The notes: a model not told the origin generated them from the letters alone. A DNA stretch of 64,000 bases from Papio anubis (GCF_008728515.1 NC_044990.1:65700879-65764878), one strand, 5' to 3'. Positions 23,901 through 36,385 are shown, counted from the first letter of the stretch. A program made the numbers and translations.

Positions 23901-24500
23901 GTTAATTCCCATGACATCTCCACTCAACTCATTTATTTGGCTTGTGCAGAAGCCAGCTGGATCTTGAAGAATGATAGTGGATTATTATAAATTTAAGCAG
24001 GTGGTTATTCCAATTGAAGCTGCTGTACCAGATACGGTTTCACTGCTTTAGCAAATTAGCACATCCCTTGGTACCTGATATGCAGCCATTGATCTAGCAA
24101 ATGCTCTTTTCTCCTTCGCTGTCAATAAGACCATCATAAGTAGTTTGATTCCAGCTAGCATGGCCAGCAATAAACCTTCCCTGTTCTATCTCAGGGGCAT
24201 ATCAACTCTCCATTTCTCTGTTATTATTGTGTTCCCTGGAATCTTCCTCATCTTTTCCTATCACAAGATATCACACTGGTCCATTACATTCATGACATTA
24301 TGCTAATTAGACCTAGTGAGTAAGAAGTAGCAATTACTGTAGACTGATTGATAAGACACTTTATGTCAGAGGATGGAAAAGGTATGTGACAAAATTTCTT
24401 CCCCATTGAAATTTCTAGGAGGTCAGTGGTATGAGGTGTGTAAAGATATCCCTTCTAAGTTGAACATATTTATTTATTGCACCCATCCTCTCCCACAACC

Positions 24501-24532
<32 letters not shown>

Positions 24533-24741
24533 CAATGCCTAGTCGAAGTCTTTGGATTTTAGAGGCAATATATTTTTCATATGGGTGTGTTATTCTGGCA
24601 CATTTACTGAATGACCCAAAGTGCTTCTAGTTTTAAGTATAGCGCATAAAACAAAGAGGTTCCACAAAAGGTCCAGGATGCTGTGCAAGCTCCTATGCCA
24701 CTTGGGCCGTATGATCTAACAGATCCAATGATGCTTAAAGA
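23901..24741 (+). pseudogene. ERVL reverse transcriptase remnant
   Basis: Encodes, with interruptions, an IDLANALFS-type RT motif at about 24089-24116 and the catalytic box at about 24283-24297. The box reads Y-I-H-D: the first of the paired aspartates is changed to His, which alone would abolish polymerase activity. An A-run of about 28 bases at 24502-24529 interrupts the frame. The remnant continues after the MST LTR insertions. Confidence 0.75.
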
Positions 24742-25121
24742 GTTAGTACGTTCTCACACTGCTATAAAGACATACCCAAGACTGGGTAATTTATAAATGA
24801 CAGAGGTTTAATTGACTTGTGGCTCTGCATGGCTTAAGAGGCCTCAGGAAATTTACAATCATGGCAGAAGACGGGACAGAAGCTAAGGCACATCTTACAT
24901 GGTGGCAGGTGAGAGAGTATAAATGAGTGAAGGGAGAAGAGTACTTTATAAACCCATCAGATCTTTAGAGAACTCACTATCACTACCCTGAGAAAAGCAT
25001 GAGGGTAGCCATCTCCACGATCCAATCACTTACTACCAGGTCCCACCCTTGACATGTATGGATTATTGAGATTACAATTTGAGATGAGAGTTTGGTGGAC
25101 ATACAGAGCCAAACCATATCA
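24742..25121 (-). repeat. MST-type MaLR LTR, minus strand
   Basis: Antisense: CACACTGCTATAAAGACATA, CCAAGACTGGGTAATTTATA, ending GCCAAACCATATCA. A solo LTR inserted in ERVL pol. Confidence 0.9.
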
Positions 25122-25246
25122 GGGTTGTTGTTTGGAGCCTGTGGCAGTCTCCTATAAATGAATTGTAGTGCAGGCCCTTAGAAATTTTGAGCAATGTTCT
25201 GCAATACTCTGTGAATAACTATATGCCTCATAAGAAACAATTCTTA
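25122..25246 (+). pseudogene. ERVL pol remnant between two MST LTRs
   Basis: A 125-bp piece of the host provirus separating the two LTR insertions. Includes a GAATTGTAGTGCAGGCCCTT block typical of ERVL pol. No usable frame. Confidence 0.5.
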
Positions 25247-25644
25247 TGATATAGTTAGAATATTTGTCCCCACCCAAATCTCATATTGAGATGCAATGCC
25301 CAATGCTGAAGGTGGAGTATGGTGTGAAGGGTTTGTGCCATGGGGGCTGATCCCTCATGACTTGTTGCTGTCTTTGGAATAGTGAGGTCTCATGAGATCA
25401 GGTCATTGAAAAGTGTGTGGCATCCCCCACCTCATTTGTTCTTGCTTCCATTCTCATCATGAGATGTGCCTGCTTCTCTTTTGCCTTCTACAATGATTGG
25501 AAGCTTCCTGAGGCCTCTCCAGAAGCAGATGTCACTGTGCTTCCTGTACAGCCTGTAGAACCATGAATCAATAAAACCTCTTTTCTTTATAAATGACTTG
25601 GTCTCAAGTATTTCTTTATAGTGACACAAGAAGGGCTTAATGCA
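25247..25644 (+). repeat. MST-type MaLR LTR, plus strand
   Basis: Begins TGATATAGTTAGAATATTTG, includes TCCCCACCCAAATCTCATAT and a GAATCAATAAAACCTCTTTT block, ends GGGCTTAATGCA. More diverged than the antisense MST copy. Confidence 0.85.
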
Positions 25645-27036
25645 GCCTGCTACTGGGCCTTAGTAAAAACTGAATGATTAATGATGTGCCAGCAATTTAC
25701 CATGCAACCTAAATTACCCATCATGAACTGGTGTTATCTGATCTAATAAGCCATAAAGTTTGGCATGTACAGCAGCACTCCATTACCAAATGGAGGTGGT
25801 GTACACGTGATTGGGTCCAAGTATGCCAGGAAGGCACGATTAAATTACATTAAAAGTGCCCCAAATGCCAATAGTCACCGCTTCTTTTTGTGGTCTCATC
25901 CACATCATGGTAGTCTAAATAGCATTGTTCCTTATATAAATAACTTACATTACAACAGATAAAATATGATAATGGACTCATACTCATGGAATTCATTGGT
26001 CTTACCATATTCCCCACCATCTGAAGCAGCTGGCTTGATAAAAGAGTGGAATGTCCTTTTGAAGTCTCAGCTACCATTGCAGTGAGGTGGTAATAGTTTA
26101 CAAGATGGAGATGAGATTTTCCAGAAAGCTGGGCTTTTCATAAGCAGCATCCAATGTATGGTGATATTTTCCCCATTCCAAGGATCTCAGACCCATGAAT
26201 CAAGGAGCAACCCAATAGCGAAATTGTTGCTTTCTGTACACGGGAACTTATTCTCTGCCGGCCTAGAGGTCTTAGCTCCAAGATGAGCAATGTTTTCGAC
26301 AGGAGACACAACTATTCCATGGAACTGAAGTTCAAACTGTCACCTAGCCACTTGTGGCTCCTCATGTCTAAGAATCAACAAAGATGGGAGTTACTGTGCT
26401 GGCCAGTGTTATTGATCCTTACCATCTAGTGGAAAATAGTCAGCTACTCCACAATGGAGGCAAGAAAGAATACATCCGAAATACAGAGCCTCCCTTTGGG
26501 CATGCCCTATGGTTAAGGTCAATGGAAAAACTACAGAACCCAATCCAGGCAGAAGTGTTAATGGTCCAGGCCCTTTATCAATGAAGATTTCGGTTGCCCC
26601 ATTAGGAAAAAACCATTACCAGCTCAGCTGCTTGCTGATGGGAAAGGAAATATAAAATTGGAAATGGCAGAAGTTAGTTATAAGTACAAGTATGAATATA
26701 CGACCAGTTATCAAAATGAGGACTATAATGGGCATTTACTCCGTATTTTGTTATGAATGCTTGTGTGTAGCAAGTTATGTATTTTTCTCTTTTGTTCCCT
26801 CATCATGCAACATAAGATGCATTAACTTTGTTTAATGATATTTAACTTACAGTATATCATGGACAGGAGTAAACATCATGCAAAAATTGTGCCTCCTTTT
26901 CTGGAAAACGGAATAGTACGTTTTCAGTTTTAGTCATAGTTTAGGCAGAATTATGACCTTGTATTGTTTCATTTGAAGATTTGGTGTGGTAAAGGGAAAT
27001 ACGTATGGCTGCAAGGTCAATAAGGGGTAAACTTGT
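25645..27036 (+). pseudogene. ERVL RNase H/integrase and 3' region remnant
   Basis: Continuation of the ERVL internal region up to the 3' LTR. Short open stretches (25765-25962, 26384-26584) give no intact domain. The 3' part around 26880-27030, just before the LTR, resembles the env-less tail of ERVL elements. Confidence 0.6.
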
Positions 27037-27436
27037 GATTATTAATTTTATATGTCAACTTGATTAGAACACAGAGTGTCCAGATATTTGATTGAACATT
27101 ATTAATGCTGTTTCTATGAAGATATTTTTGGATGATATTAACATTTAAATTGGTAGTGTCAGAAAAGTAGATTGCTGACCTTCTTCCAAATAAAAGGGAA
27201 TTTTTCATGCCTGACTTATTTTGTGTTATGTCGTTGATAATTGTTTCCTGCTTTTGAACTTAAACTGAAACATTGGCTCTTTCTGGGTATGTAAACAATA
27301 GCCTTCAAACTAGTCCTAAAACGTCAGCTCACCTGTGTCTCTGGCTTGCTGACTACCTGTCTTGAGACTCATTAGACTCCGTAATCAATTCCTTATAATA
27401 GATTTTATTTTATAGATAAATATATTTATACATCTA
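27037..27436 (+). repeat. 3' LTR of ERVL provirus (MLT2-like)
   Basis: TGTGATTATTAATTTTATAT, TGTCAACTTGATTAGAACAC, GATGATATTAACATTTAAAT and CAATTCCTTATAATAGATTT parallel the 5' LTR blocks. Its last bases are replaced where the Tigger/MER2 element begins at 27437. Confidence 0.75.
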
Positions 27437-28654
27437 TAGTCTCACGCTGCATAATGACATTTTGTTCAACAGCCGAGTTTGTGTATGATGATACCATAAA
27501 ATTATAATAGAGATGAACATTTTTTATTTGCTAATGATGTAGTGGACATTGTAACTTTGTACCACAACCAATTACTCACATGTTTATGGTGTTGCTGGCG
27601 GAAACAAACCTACTGCACTGACAGTCATATGAAAGTATAGCACATATAATTACGTACAGTACATAACACTTCTTAATTATATTAAATGACTGTTACTGGC
27701 TTATGTATTTATAACACTATACTTTTAACTTTTAGTTTAGAGTGTATTCCTTCTACTTACATTTTTTAAAAGGTAAACTGAAAAACAGCATCAGGCAGAT
27801 CCTTCAGGAGGTATTCCAGAAAAAGGCATTGTTATAGGAGATGACAGCTCCATGTTTGATATTGCCCCTGAAGACTCTCCAGTGGGACAATATGTAGAGG
27901 TGGAAGACAGTTATATTGATGAGCCTGACCCTGTGTAGGACTAGGCTAAGCATCTGTTTATGCCTTAGTTTTTCACAAAAAATTGTAAAACTAAAAAGTA
28001 AATTAAAATTGGAAAGAAGCTTAAATAATAAAAATAGAAAGAAATACAGTTTTTGTTCAGAGGTAAAATGTATTTGTTTTTTAAGCTAAATTTCACTACG
28101 CAGGAGTCAAAAAGTTTGGAAAGAATCGATAATGCAAAAAAAGCTACTGTAAGCTCAAGTTAACTTATTAACAAAGAAAAAAATATATATATGTATATAT
28201 ATATTTAGTTTAGACTAAGTGTATGATATTTGTCAAGTCTATAATAATGTACAATAATGTCCTAGGCCTTCTCATTCACTCACTATTTATTCACATACTC
28301 AACCAGAACAACTTCCAGCCCTAAAAGTTCCATTCATGGTAAGTGCCTTATACAGGCATACCATTTTAAAATATTTCTATTATATTTTTACTGTATGTTT
28401 CTATGTTCAGATATGTGTAGATACACACCTACTTACCACTGTGTTACAATTGCCTACAGTATTCAGTATAGTCACATGCTGTAAAGGTTTGTAGCCTAGG
28501 AGCAGTAGGCTATACCATATAGCCTAGGTGTGTAGTAGGCTGTGACACCTAAATTCATGTAAGTACACTCCACGATGTTCACACAATGTGGAAATTGCCC
28601 AATGATGCATTTCTCAGAATGTATCCTATCCCCTTTGTTAAGTGATGCGTGACT
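27437..28654 (-). mobile_element. Tigger/MER2-group (pogo-like) DNA transposon, internally deleted
   Basis: Terminal inverted repeats TAGTCTCACGCTGCATAATG (left) and a complement of it ending AAGTGATGCGTGACT (right, near 28654), flanked by TA. The right 250 bp carries the MER2 blocks GGTTTGTAGCCTAGGAGCAG and TATAGCCTAGGTGTGTAGTA. The centre (27780-28150) retains Tigger internal sequence, including a CAGATCCTTCAGGAGGTATT block, but no transposase frame. Orientation is set by the MER2 ends. Confidence 0.8.
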
Positions 28655-28682
28655 TTATCTATCTACCTATTTATCTCCGTAG

Positions 28683-28998
28683 CTATACCAAGTAAGAAAG
28701 ACTATTTTAAAACATGTAAGCGGATTCCCAAAACATGAGCTCACAATTTATTACTGGTCACTGATTTTGAAGACCATTATCTCACATTAAAAAAAGATTA
28801 ACTTCTTTTAAAAACAGAACAATAATTGTACTTGCCAGGAAACATTATTTAAAAGTCTGCAAGAAGTCACTGAATGGATTCTTGATTTTCCTGTGAGAGA
28901 TAAACAATGCTTCTGGTTAGAGTGCTTTTTCTTGTGCTAACACCTGACTGATGGGTGGATTCTAGATATATCCCCTGTAAAACAATATGATGCATCTA
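28683..28998 (+). repeat. Left arm of 0.3-kb inverted repeat
   Basis: Matches the reverse complement of 29921-30231 at about 88-90% by eye. Shared blocks include ATTACTGGTCACTGATTTTG and GGTTAGAGTGCTTTTTCTT. Confidence 0.93.
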
Positions 28999-29920
28999 AA
29001 GCCATGCCAGATGGGATATCTGAGATTCTGGGAAAACTTCCTTATAAAATTGTGTTGGCATGTGGGCAAATGCAAGCAACCTGACAGGAGAAAAGAGTGG
29101 TCATGCAATAGCATTAAGGTTTTTAAGTTAAAATAATAATCAGCTATTCTAAGTAACATTATCATATATAAAGCATTGATTAGAATAAACGTTTTCTATG
29201 GTTCCACTCCTGTTTGGAAGAAGAGTAATGATAGTGATTATTTTTAGACATAGACAAGTTAAGCATAAGTCTTAATAATTGTAGGAGTATCACCACAATT
29301 TTAGAAAATTGGGGTGTTACTGAAAAGGGAGGAATATTTTGAAAATGCAAATTTATAAGAAATTGACAAAAAATCTTAGAAAATTAATAAGATTCTGTAT
29401 ACATCAGAAGCACAAAATGAGTATAATAAATTAAAAATATCGGTACTACATTAAATATGAATGAAATGTTTGCAAAAAATCCTCATTACATAACAAATTA
29501 GTGAATAATATAAAAGAAAACATTGAAAACATATAGATTTTGATTTTTACACATCCAACTGTTTTCTATAGTTTAATTCACTAAGCATTCTTCATATCTC
29601 CTATTACATAGCTGATGTTGACACAAGGCAGTTAATTTTGAAAAAACTTACTTAATTTTACTGTCATTCTCTGAGGAAAAAAGTGCAATAGGTTTATAGC
29701 AAATTCAAACATATTATAACTGTTGTAAATAACTTTACTCCTTTTATTTAAACTGATTCATAAACTTTAGATGTTAAATATATATGAAATAAAAGTAGTA
29801 TCATGTTATATACGTGTAGATTGAATTTATAAATGAAAGTTTTCTCCTCATTAAAAGATGCAAAGGCAACAATTTTTTTCTTTGTGCTCACGAAAGATAT
29901 GAGAGGTGACATTGAATTGT

Positions 29921-30231
29921 AGATACATTATATTATTTTACAGAGGATATATCTAGAATCTACCCATCATTCAGGTGTTAGCAGAAGAAAAAGCACTCTA
30001 ACCAGAAGTGTTGTTTTTCTCTCACAGGAAAATCAAGAATCTATTCAGTGACTTCTTACAGGCTTTTAAAGAAAAATTTCTGGCAAGTACAATTACTGTT
30101 CTGTTTTTATAATAATTTAATTTTTTCATATAAGATAATGGTCTTCAAAATCAGTGACCAGTAATAAAGTGGGAGCTCCTGTTTTGGGAATCACTTACAT
30201 GTTTTAAAATAGTATTGCTTACTTTGTCCAG
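29921..30231 (-). repeat. Right arm of 0.3-kb inverted repeat
   Basis: Reverse complement of the left arm, separated from it by about 0.92 kb of unrelated AT-rich sequence. Confidence 0.93.
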
Positions 30232-31293
30232 GATTTCTTGGAAGACATTACTGTCATTTGTTCCGCTGATGTGTCACTTTGACAAAACTTTCAAAACCAC
30301 AAGATGCCTCAAATGACTTTGTGGAAAATGCTAAATAGAAACATTGATATTTAATGATTGTTTTCCTAAGACAAACACATTAATTACATCTTTCATGGGA
30401 ATATATTAGTTTAAATACCAGGCACAAAACTGTTGAATTGGCATAGTTTATTTTGATTAAAAGGCACATATAAAGTAGAGTACAAAGGCAATGTAAGCTG
30501 GGTAGTTTACACTCCTACCTGGAAATTCTTTGAGAATTGACAAACACAATACACAGGCAAAAATTAATTAGTGTTGGAAAGAAGGAAGGATAGCATTCTA
30601 ACAAGAAACAGCCCAATAAGAATGCTAGATATACTGAACTTGTTATGTTAGAAAAGACAAATGGGGCATCCTAAAATTCTGACTCTCATTAAATAACACA
30701 GTGGAAATGTGAAAGCGATCTTATGAAAGTATCATTAATATTGCCAAAGTTGGCATGAGGGCAGATGGAGTACAGGTAAATAGAAAAAAGGAGAGATTCT
30801 TCATAATGAGATGGGCCCTTTCCCTCTTAGAAGAGTAGTCACAAGTTGAAAGTAAATGTTGTAGGAATTCCTTATGAGTAAGTTATCAAAACAACAGCAA
30901 CAACTAGTAAGATTTATGTTAGAACTTGCTGTTAGAACTGTATTAGAAATTGTAAACAGGGAATGATACTGAATTAGCAAAGAAAATATATTTCTTCGAT
31001 TAAATTACTAAAAGAAACTAAAACCAAGTTTTCTAAATTATTCCCAGAGGGAGAAACTAGGGAAAACAATAATGAAGAAAAAAACATTTAATGACAGGAA
31101 AGATAATGTGAAGATGGGCTTTGAGTTAAATAAATGAAACAGTTTATTGTCATTATTGAAAATTAATGAAGAAGAGCTAAAGATAAAGGGATTCTCCAAC
31201 ATTTACCATAGTATTTAACTGTGAAAAAATAGACATAGTCTTATCAAAGTCAGCAATGAGATATACTTGCCCTGGTCTCCAATTTTTGTGTAT

Positions 31294-31296
<3 letters not shown>

Positions 31297-31329
<33 letters not shown>
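31297..31329. repeat. (CA)n microsatellite
   Basis: About 16 CA units. Confidence 0.95.
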
Positions 31330-31333
<4 letters not shown>

Positions 31334-32084
31334 ATTCCAAGTAATGAAACAGCATAAGAATAGGCATAGATTGAAAAGCTTAAAAATAAATTAATATTAC
31401 TACTATTATCAAACAAATTATTTTTTTCCTTGAAAACACAAGAGTAAAACCAAAAATCTCATAGAAGTCAAGATGTATGACAATGAATGGATATATGAAT
31501 ACAGACTCATGAACGCATGCAAGTATGTAGCTAATATTTACGTGGTTGAAATTTATTACATGCTTTCAATCATTTAAATATTAATAAAATGTAGAATACT
31601 TAATGAACTTATTTTTTAAATGCACAGGATCTGTAGGAATAAACAATACATAAATTAGTGTGATATAATTCTTGTTGGAATATTAAAACTGTTTGTAATT
31701 AATTTTTCCCAAATTAGTTCATAAATAAATTATAATAGCAACAAATGTATAACTATTATTAATAACAAAATCAATTATGATGTTTGGGTAACTTTGTAAA
31801 AGTAACAAATTATTCATTTTGACACTTTAACTTACCTCATTCCTCCAATTAATATATATATTAGTAAGTACAATGTAAAATATAACATCACCAAATGGCT
31901 ACAAAAATATTATTAATAATCTGTTGGGAAGATTTTTGAGAAAATAAATATGGAAATTATTTGTTAAGTTTTTCTCCTTCACTTATTAATGAGTTTGAAC
32001 TTTTCAACTAATGATTAATACTTTTTTTCATGAATTATCTTTTCATGAACTTTGCATACTTTTTTTGAATTTTGTCTTTAAAAA

Positions 32085-32395
32085 ATTTTTTTTTTTCATT
32101 TTTTAAATTTTACTTTAAGTTCTGGGATACGTGACCAGAATGTGCAGGTTTGTTACATAAGTATGCATGTGCCATAGTGGTTTGCTGCACCTATCAACCT
32201 GTCATCCAGGTTTTAAGCCCCGCATGCATTAGGTATTTGACCTAGTGCTCTCCCTCCCCTTACCCCCCAACCCCGGATAGGCCCCAGTGTGTGATGTTCC
32301 ACTCCCTATGTCCATGTGTTCTCATTGTTCAACTCCCAATTATGGGTGAGAACATGCAGTGTTTGGATTTCTGTTCCTGTGTTAGTTTAGTTGCT
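32085..32395 (-). mobile_element. L1 3' end (minus) of a twin-primed L1
   Basis: T-rich start, then antisense L1 3'UTR (TTTACTTTAAGTTCTGGGAT, GTGCAGGTTTGTTACATAAG, GAGAACATGCAGTGTTTGGA). Junction with the sense segment at about 32396. Confidence 0.88.
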
Positions 32396-32762
32396 GATAC
32401 TATAAAGACACACGCATATGTATGTTGATTGCAGCACTACTTACAATAGCAAAGACTTGGAACCAACCCATATGCCCATCAATGATAGACTGGATAAAGA
32501 AAATGTGGCACATATACACCATGGAATACTATGCAGCCATAAAAAAGAATAGTTCTCGGGAGGCTGAGGCAGGAGAATGGCGTGAACCCGGGAGGCAGAG
32601 CTTGCAGTGAGCCGAGATCGTGCCACTGCACTCCAGCCTGGGCAACAGAGAGAGACTCCGTCTCAAAAAAAATAAAAATAGAAATAAATAAATAAATAAA
32701 TAAAAAAGAATAGTTTGTGTCTTTGTGTCCTTTCAGGGACATGGATGAAGCTGGAAGTCATA
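32396..32762 (+). mobile_element. Inverted L1 ORF2 segment, split by a truncated Alu
   Basis: Sense L1 ORF2 C-terminal region (AGCAAAGACTTGGAACCAAC, CACCATGGAATACTATGCAG, then CAGGGACATGGATGAAGCTG) in inverted orientation to the adjoining 3' end: the signature of twin priming. Interrupted by the Alu at 32555-32701. Confidence 0.88.
32555..32701 (+). repeat. 5'-truncated AluY right arm with 14-bp target duplication
   Basis: Begins directly at CTCGGGAGGCTGAGGCAGGA and runs to GTCTC and an AAATAAATAAAT tail. AAAAAAGAATAGTT at 32541-32554 and 32702-32715 is the duplication. The first ~150 bp of Alu are missing. Confidence 0.93.
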
Positions 32763-32927
32763 AGATCTTTTTAACAGCAAAAATATTAACTTTAATTTTT
32801 TCATATTTTCATATATTTATTTGAACTTTTACACCTGTTATAATCCTTTTTAAAAATAGAGCTTTTATATTTAGAGAGTCTCTTCTCATCTTTATAGATT
32901 TTATTTAAAATTCAAATAACTACCAAT

Positions 32928-33600
32928 TTTTTTTTTTATTGTTGGGTTGTGCAAACCCCAAAGAGGAGACAAACTGTAGCAGCACGGATCAGGGCCTTCA
33001 TGGCTAACTGAAGCAGTAGCATGTGTGTGGTCCCTTCTCGTTTTGTCACACTTTGAGCAGGGCACAGCAAGCTAGCAGAGCTGTCAGACTCCTGGCCGTA
33101 TACTTTTGGAACCACATGATTAGGAAACAGGAGCCTGTCTGATGTTATGTTCAGAGGCTGGGAAACAACAGCAAAAGGAAGAGGCAAAGTTTCACAGTAT
33201 CCCAAATCTTTCAGTTCCCTGTGACTATAGATAAGGGTAGAGGGCAACTGGTATGATTGGGGGCTTATCATGAATATTGTCATTGCAGCTGGACGATGCA
33301 GCAAGAAAAAGCAAGATTTGCCACATCAGCATTCATGATTGATGAAACATCAACCCCTTCCTTGAATGTTTGGGGTCTCAGATTCCAAACTTAGCAGTGA
33401 TCTGTGTTTCATGGATGCATGCATTTGGCCATAGCTGGTTTTCTAAAACCTTTGTGTGATCTCAACTTCTTATGAGAGGTGTGGGTTTGCATGGGATCAG
33501 TCTAACTCTAGTGAAACTTGACATCTCCGTCCACTTCCAAGATCCGAAATAAAAGCCTCTGTGCGTTACAACTCATCAACAGTCCTTACCATTTCAAATC
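32928..33600 (-). pseudogene. Candidate retrocopy of an unidentified transcript
   Basis: On the minus strand an intron-free segment ends in an A-tract (plus-strand T-run at 32928-32938) preceded by ACAATAAA. A 122-codon frame (33304 to 32936) ends at the TAA just before the A-tract; its first codon is not a clear ATG, and no domain or known protein was recognised. The composition is more GC-rich than the flanks. The coincidence of stop, poly(A)-like signal and A-tract suggests a processed pseudogene or an unrecognised LTR/retroelement. No flanking duplication was found, and the right edge is a guess. Confidence 0.3.
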
Positions 33601-36037
33601 ATAATGACTCTGAGACTAGTCACTGACAAGATGGTAGAGGAAAGTTAATGTATTTGCTTGATAAATTTTAAATTTGCTTAGTTTAAATGAGATTTTACAA
33701 AATTACCTTCCCTGTATATGTCAGTTTAGGTGAGTCACAGTAAAGATTCTCATAGGAGATTGAGACAGCAAAAATGAAGCAGCACCTGTATTTGTTGGAT
33801 GCTCATAAGGTTGTGGCAAATTCATCAAAAGCTGGTTCGTGTGAACCCGAAATATCTGTCAATCATGAATTAAGGGCTGTATCTGGGGATATTAATTTCT
33901 CTGTAACACTGGCCTATACTCTGCTTGGTCTGGGAGTGTTCCTGCAGCAAGAGTAAGCACTGAACATGCTCTGGAATAATGTGGCATTGAAATATTATGA
34001 ACTCCACCATACCCAACCTAAAAATCAAGATACTATTAATGTAAATTCAATGAAAAATAATACATTATAAAAAGGTTTTCTAAAAACTATATAGAGTTTA
34101 ATAGAACTTGGTGATGGCTTCTTATCTGTCTGTGCCATCTGGTTTTAAAAAATATAATACAAATAACAATACCACTGCCAACAGGTAAGACAGAGTGTGC
34201 CTGTAACTCAACTCAACCTTAATTTTTCAAATATTTATTTTAAAATAGTTTTTATTAATGTTATTTTATTGTTTATCATTGCACTAGTATTTTAATATAT
34301 GTGTATATAATATATAAAATAACCTCATAAAATATACATAAACATTTTACTTATTAATAATTAATATCAGTTATTAATATTAAATACAAAATTTAAAAGT
34401 AGTCATATTTTTATCCATGTGTGTGGCCAAAATTCAAACTCAGGCCAAATTTCATGATGATGTAAATGGGGCATAAATAATTTTGTCACTAAATATGAAT
34501 ATATCTCAACTCAACAGTAAGACAACTGCCACAAAAATGTTTTACCACTAAGATGTGGTGAGAATCCTGCCTAATTTGAGTGAGATTCCCCCAGGTCGTA
34601 TTACATTATAAATATGGAGCTAATAAAGGGCTAAATGTTTTACTACATGGTGAATATATACCTGACAATCTTCAAATATCTAAATATAAATAGTACTCTC
34701 AAAAGGTGGAAATTACTTTTTGCGCAAACATAGAAACATTTTAAACTTCTCTATTTGCTCAACTATATTTATCTATTTTAAAAACACTGTCTGGATTTCG
34801 AAAGATAGTTTAGAAAGTCACAAACTACAGTAAATTTAATTTATAAATAAAGGTAAAGGTAAATATTTTCCTAGCTGATCTTTTAGAGTTGTACTTCAAC
34901 ATTTACTAAAAGGCTTATCTAATAAAATGCAATAATGAAAGAATCTCATTAACATGAATCATGTGATTTATTTTACTCCTTTTCTTCCTTTTCTCTTTCC
35001 TCATAAACATTCTCATTTTGAGTCTTTGAGTCCTCACTGATATCACTTTATACCCACTCCTCTCAAACTCCAAGTATGTTTAATAAATTAAAATTTCATC
35101 TATTAAATATGAAATTCATATATAAATGAAAAAGAAAATAATGGTCTTTTTTTCTAAGGAATCTTAGAGACTACGTTTAAGATACTGCATAAACTTGTAA
35201 ACTTGTTGACAGGTTAAATTCTTTTTTAGGAACAATATACTGTAACTTTTTATAAACATATATTATTTTAGCATATATTATTTAATAGAAAATGATTTAA
35301 GTAAATCATAATATAATTTGATATATAGTTCATAGAGTTTTACTAAACATGAGGTCTATTTTCATTTTTAACATTTAAAGGGTTAATTTTTAGTTTGGGT
35401 CAATAAACAGTTAATCTCTATGACCTTAGATTAAGAGGAAAAATATGAGTGAAAGTTTTTGTTTCTTTTTTCATGGTTCATATAGGCACCATTGATGAAT
35501 AACAGTTACATTTATTTACAATGAATCAAGGGAAACATGTCAATAAAATAAAACAGACCCATCTGAACACTTACCTTGACTCTGACAAAGATTATATGTA
35601 ATAAAAATTTATAGCCTTCAGTAAAACAGTTAGAACTATGTATAAGATGATGGAAGTTAAACATTGTAGGCATGCAAATAGCTAAATTTCAAGGAAAATG
35701 CAGTGAAATTAATGTTTTTATAATGAAGAAGGTATTCAGTTTTCTACTAAAAGACTATCATTACAAATTGAACTACCTACAGGAGAATTGGTTTGAAATG
35801 TTAACATGTACAGTACTTAAATACTAACAGCACATAGATCCTAAAAGTGTTTACAATTGAAATGCAGTTGCTTTGTGGTTCTATATCTCCATATATATAT
35901 ATCTTCATAAGTTTTATGAGATAGGATTTTGCACACTATGTTACCAAATGAGAATAGATTAGATATGGCCAGTAATAGTTTCAAAAAGAGCAAATAATTT
36001 CTCTGAAAGAAATAAGAAACAGTTTAACATTAACACC
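33601..36037. other. Unassigned AT-rich unique sequence
   Basis: 2.4 kb with no repeat family or coding stretch recognised. The part at 33720-33970 is somewhat less AT-rich and contains a 60-codon open stretch without features. Confidence 0.45.
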
Positions 36038-36190
36038 AAAATGTGTGTGTGTGTATATATATAATTTATATATGTATATATAATTTATATATTATATTTT
36101 ATACATATATACATATATGTATATATAACTATATATGTATATATAATTTTTAAATATATATACATAGAGAGAGAGAGAGAGAGAGAGATA
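36038..36190. repeat. AT-rich low-complexity tract with (TG)n, (TA)n and (GA)n
   Basis: Short TG run, about 110 bp of TATA/TATG sequence, then roughly 12 GA units ending near 36190. Confidence 0.93.
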
Positions 36191-36269
36191 GATCGGGGGG
36201 CTTTTTTTTTTTTCTTTAACAAATTTCTTAATCATTTTTCTAGATCCTGAAACCTTGAATTTTGGTACT

Positions 36270-36385
36270 GGCACTACCTGAGTGCACGTAAGACCTGAAG
36301 AATCTCAAGCTCCACCTCAGACCAGCTGAATCAGCGTCTGCAATGACACATGTGTACACTGAAGTTTTAGAGACACTTTTTAAAG
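36270..36385. repeat. MER5-like (hAT) fragment
   Basis: The block CTCAAGCTCCACCTCAGACC followed by AGCTGAATCAGCGTCTGCAA and a GTGTACACTGAAGTTTTAGA block follows the order of MER5-type MITE sequence. Short and diverged. Confidence 0.45.

Larger units (their letters stand above)
21949..27436 (+). mobile_element. ERVL provirus, near complete, degenerate
   Basis: A plus-strand ERVL with both LTRs (21949-22362 and 27037-27436) of the MLT2-like type and an internal region holding gag-like, RT, and RNase H/integrase-like remnants. As usual for ERVL there is no recognisable env. It is interrupted by two MST LTRs in opposite orientations (24742-25121 and 25247-25644) and an A-run (24502-24529). All frames are broken. 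The LTRs differ at many positions, in line with an old insertion. Confidence 0.8.
28655..32084. other. Unassigned AT-rich sequence containing a large inverted repeat
   Basis: No gene or known family recognised. Holds the two arms listed separately (28683-28998, 29921-30231) and a CA microsatellite (31297-31329). Confidence 0.5.

Noticed and set aside
2746..31329. Regularly spaced short repeats considered as a CRISPR-like array
   Set aside because: The CA/TG runs are simple microsatellites, and there are no repeat-spacer units. The context is a primate genome.
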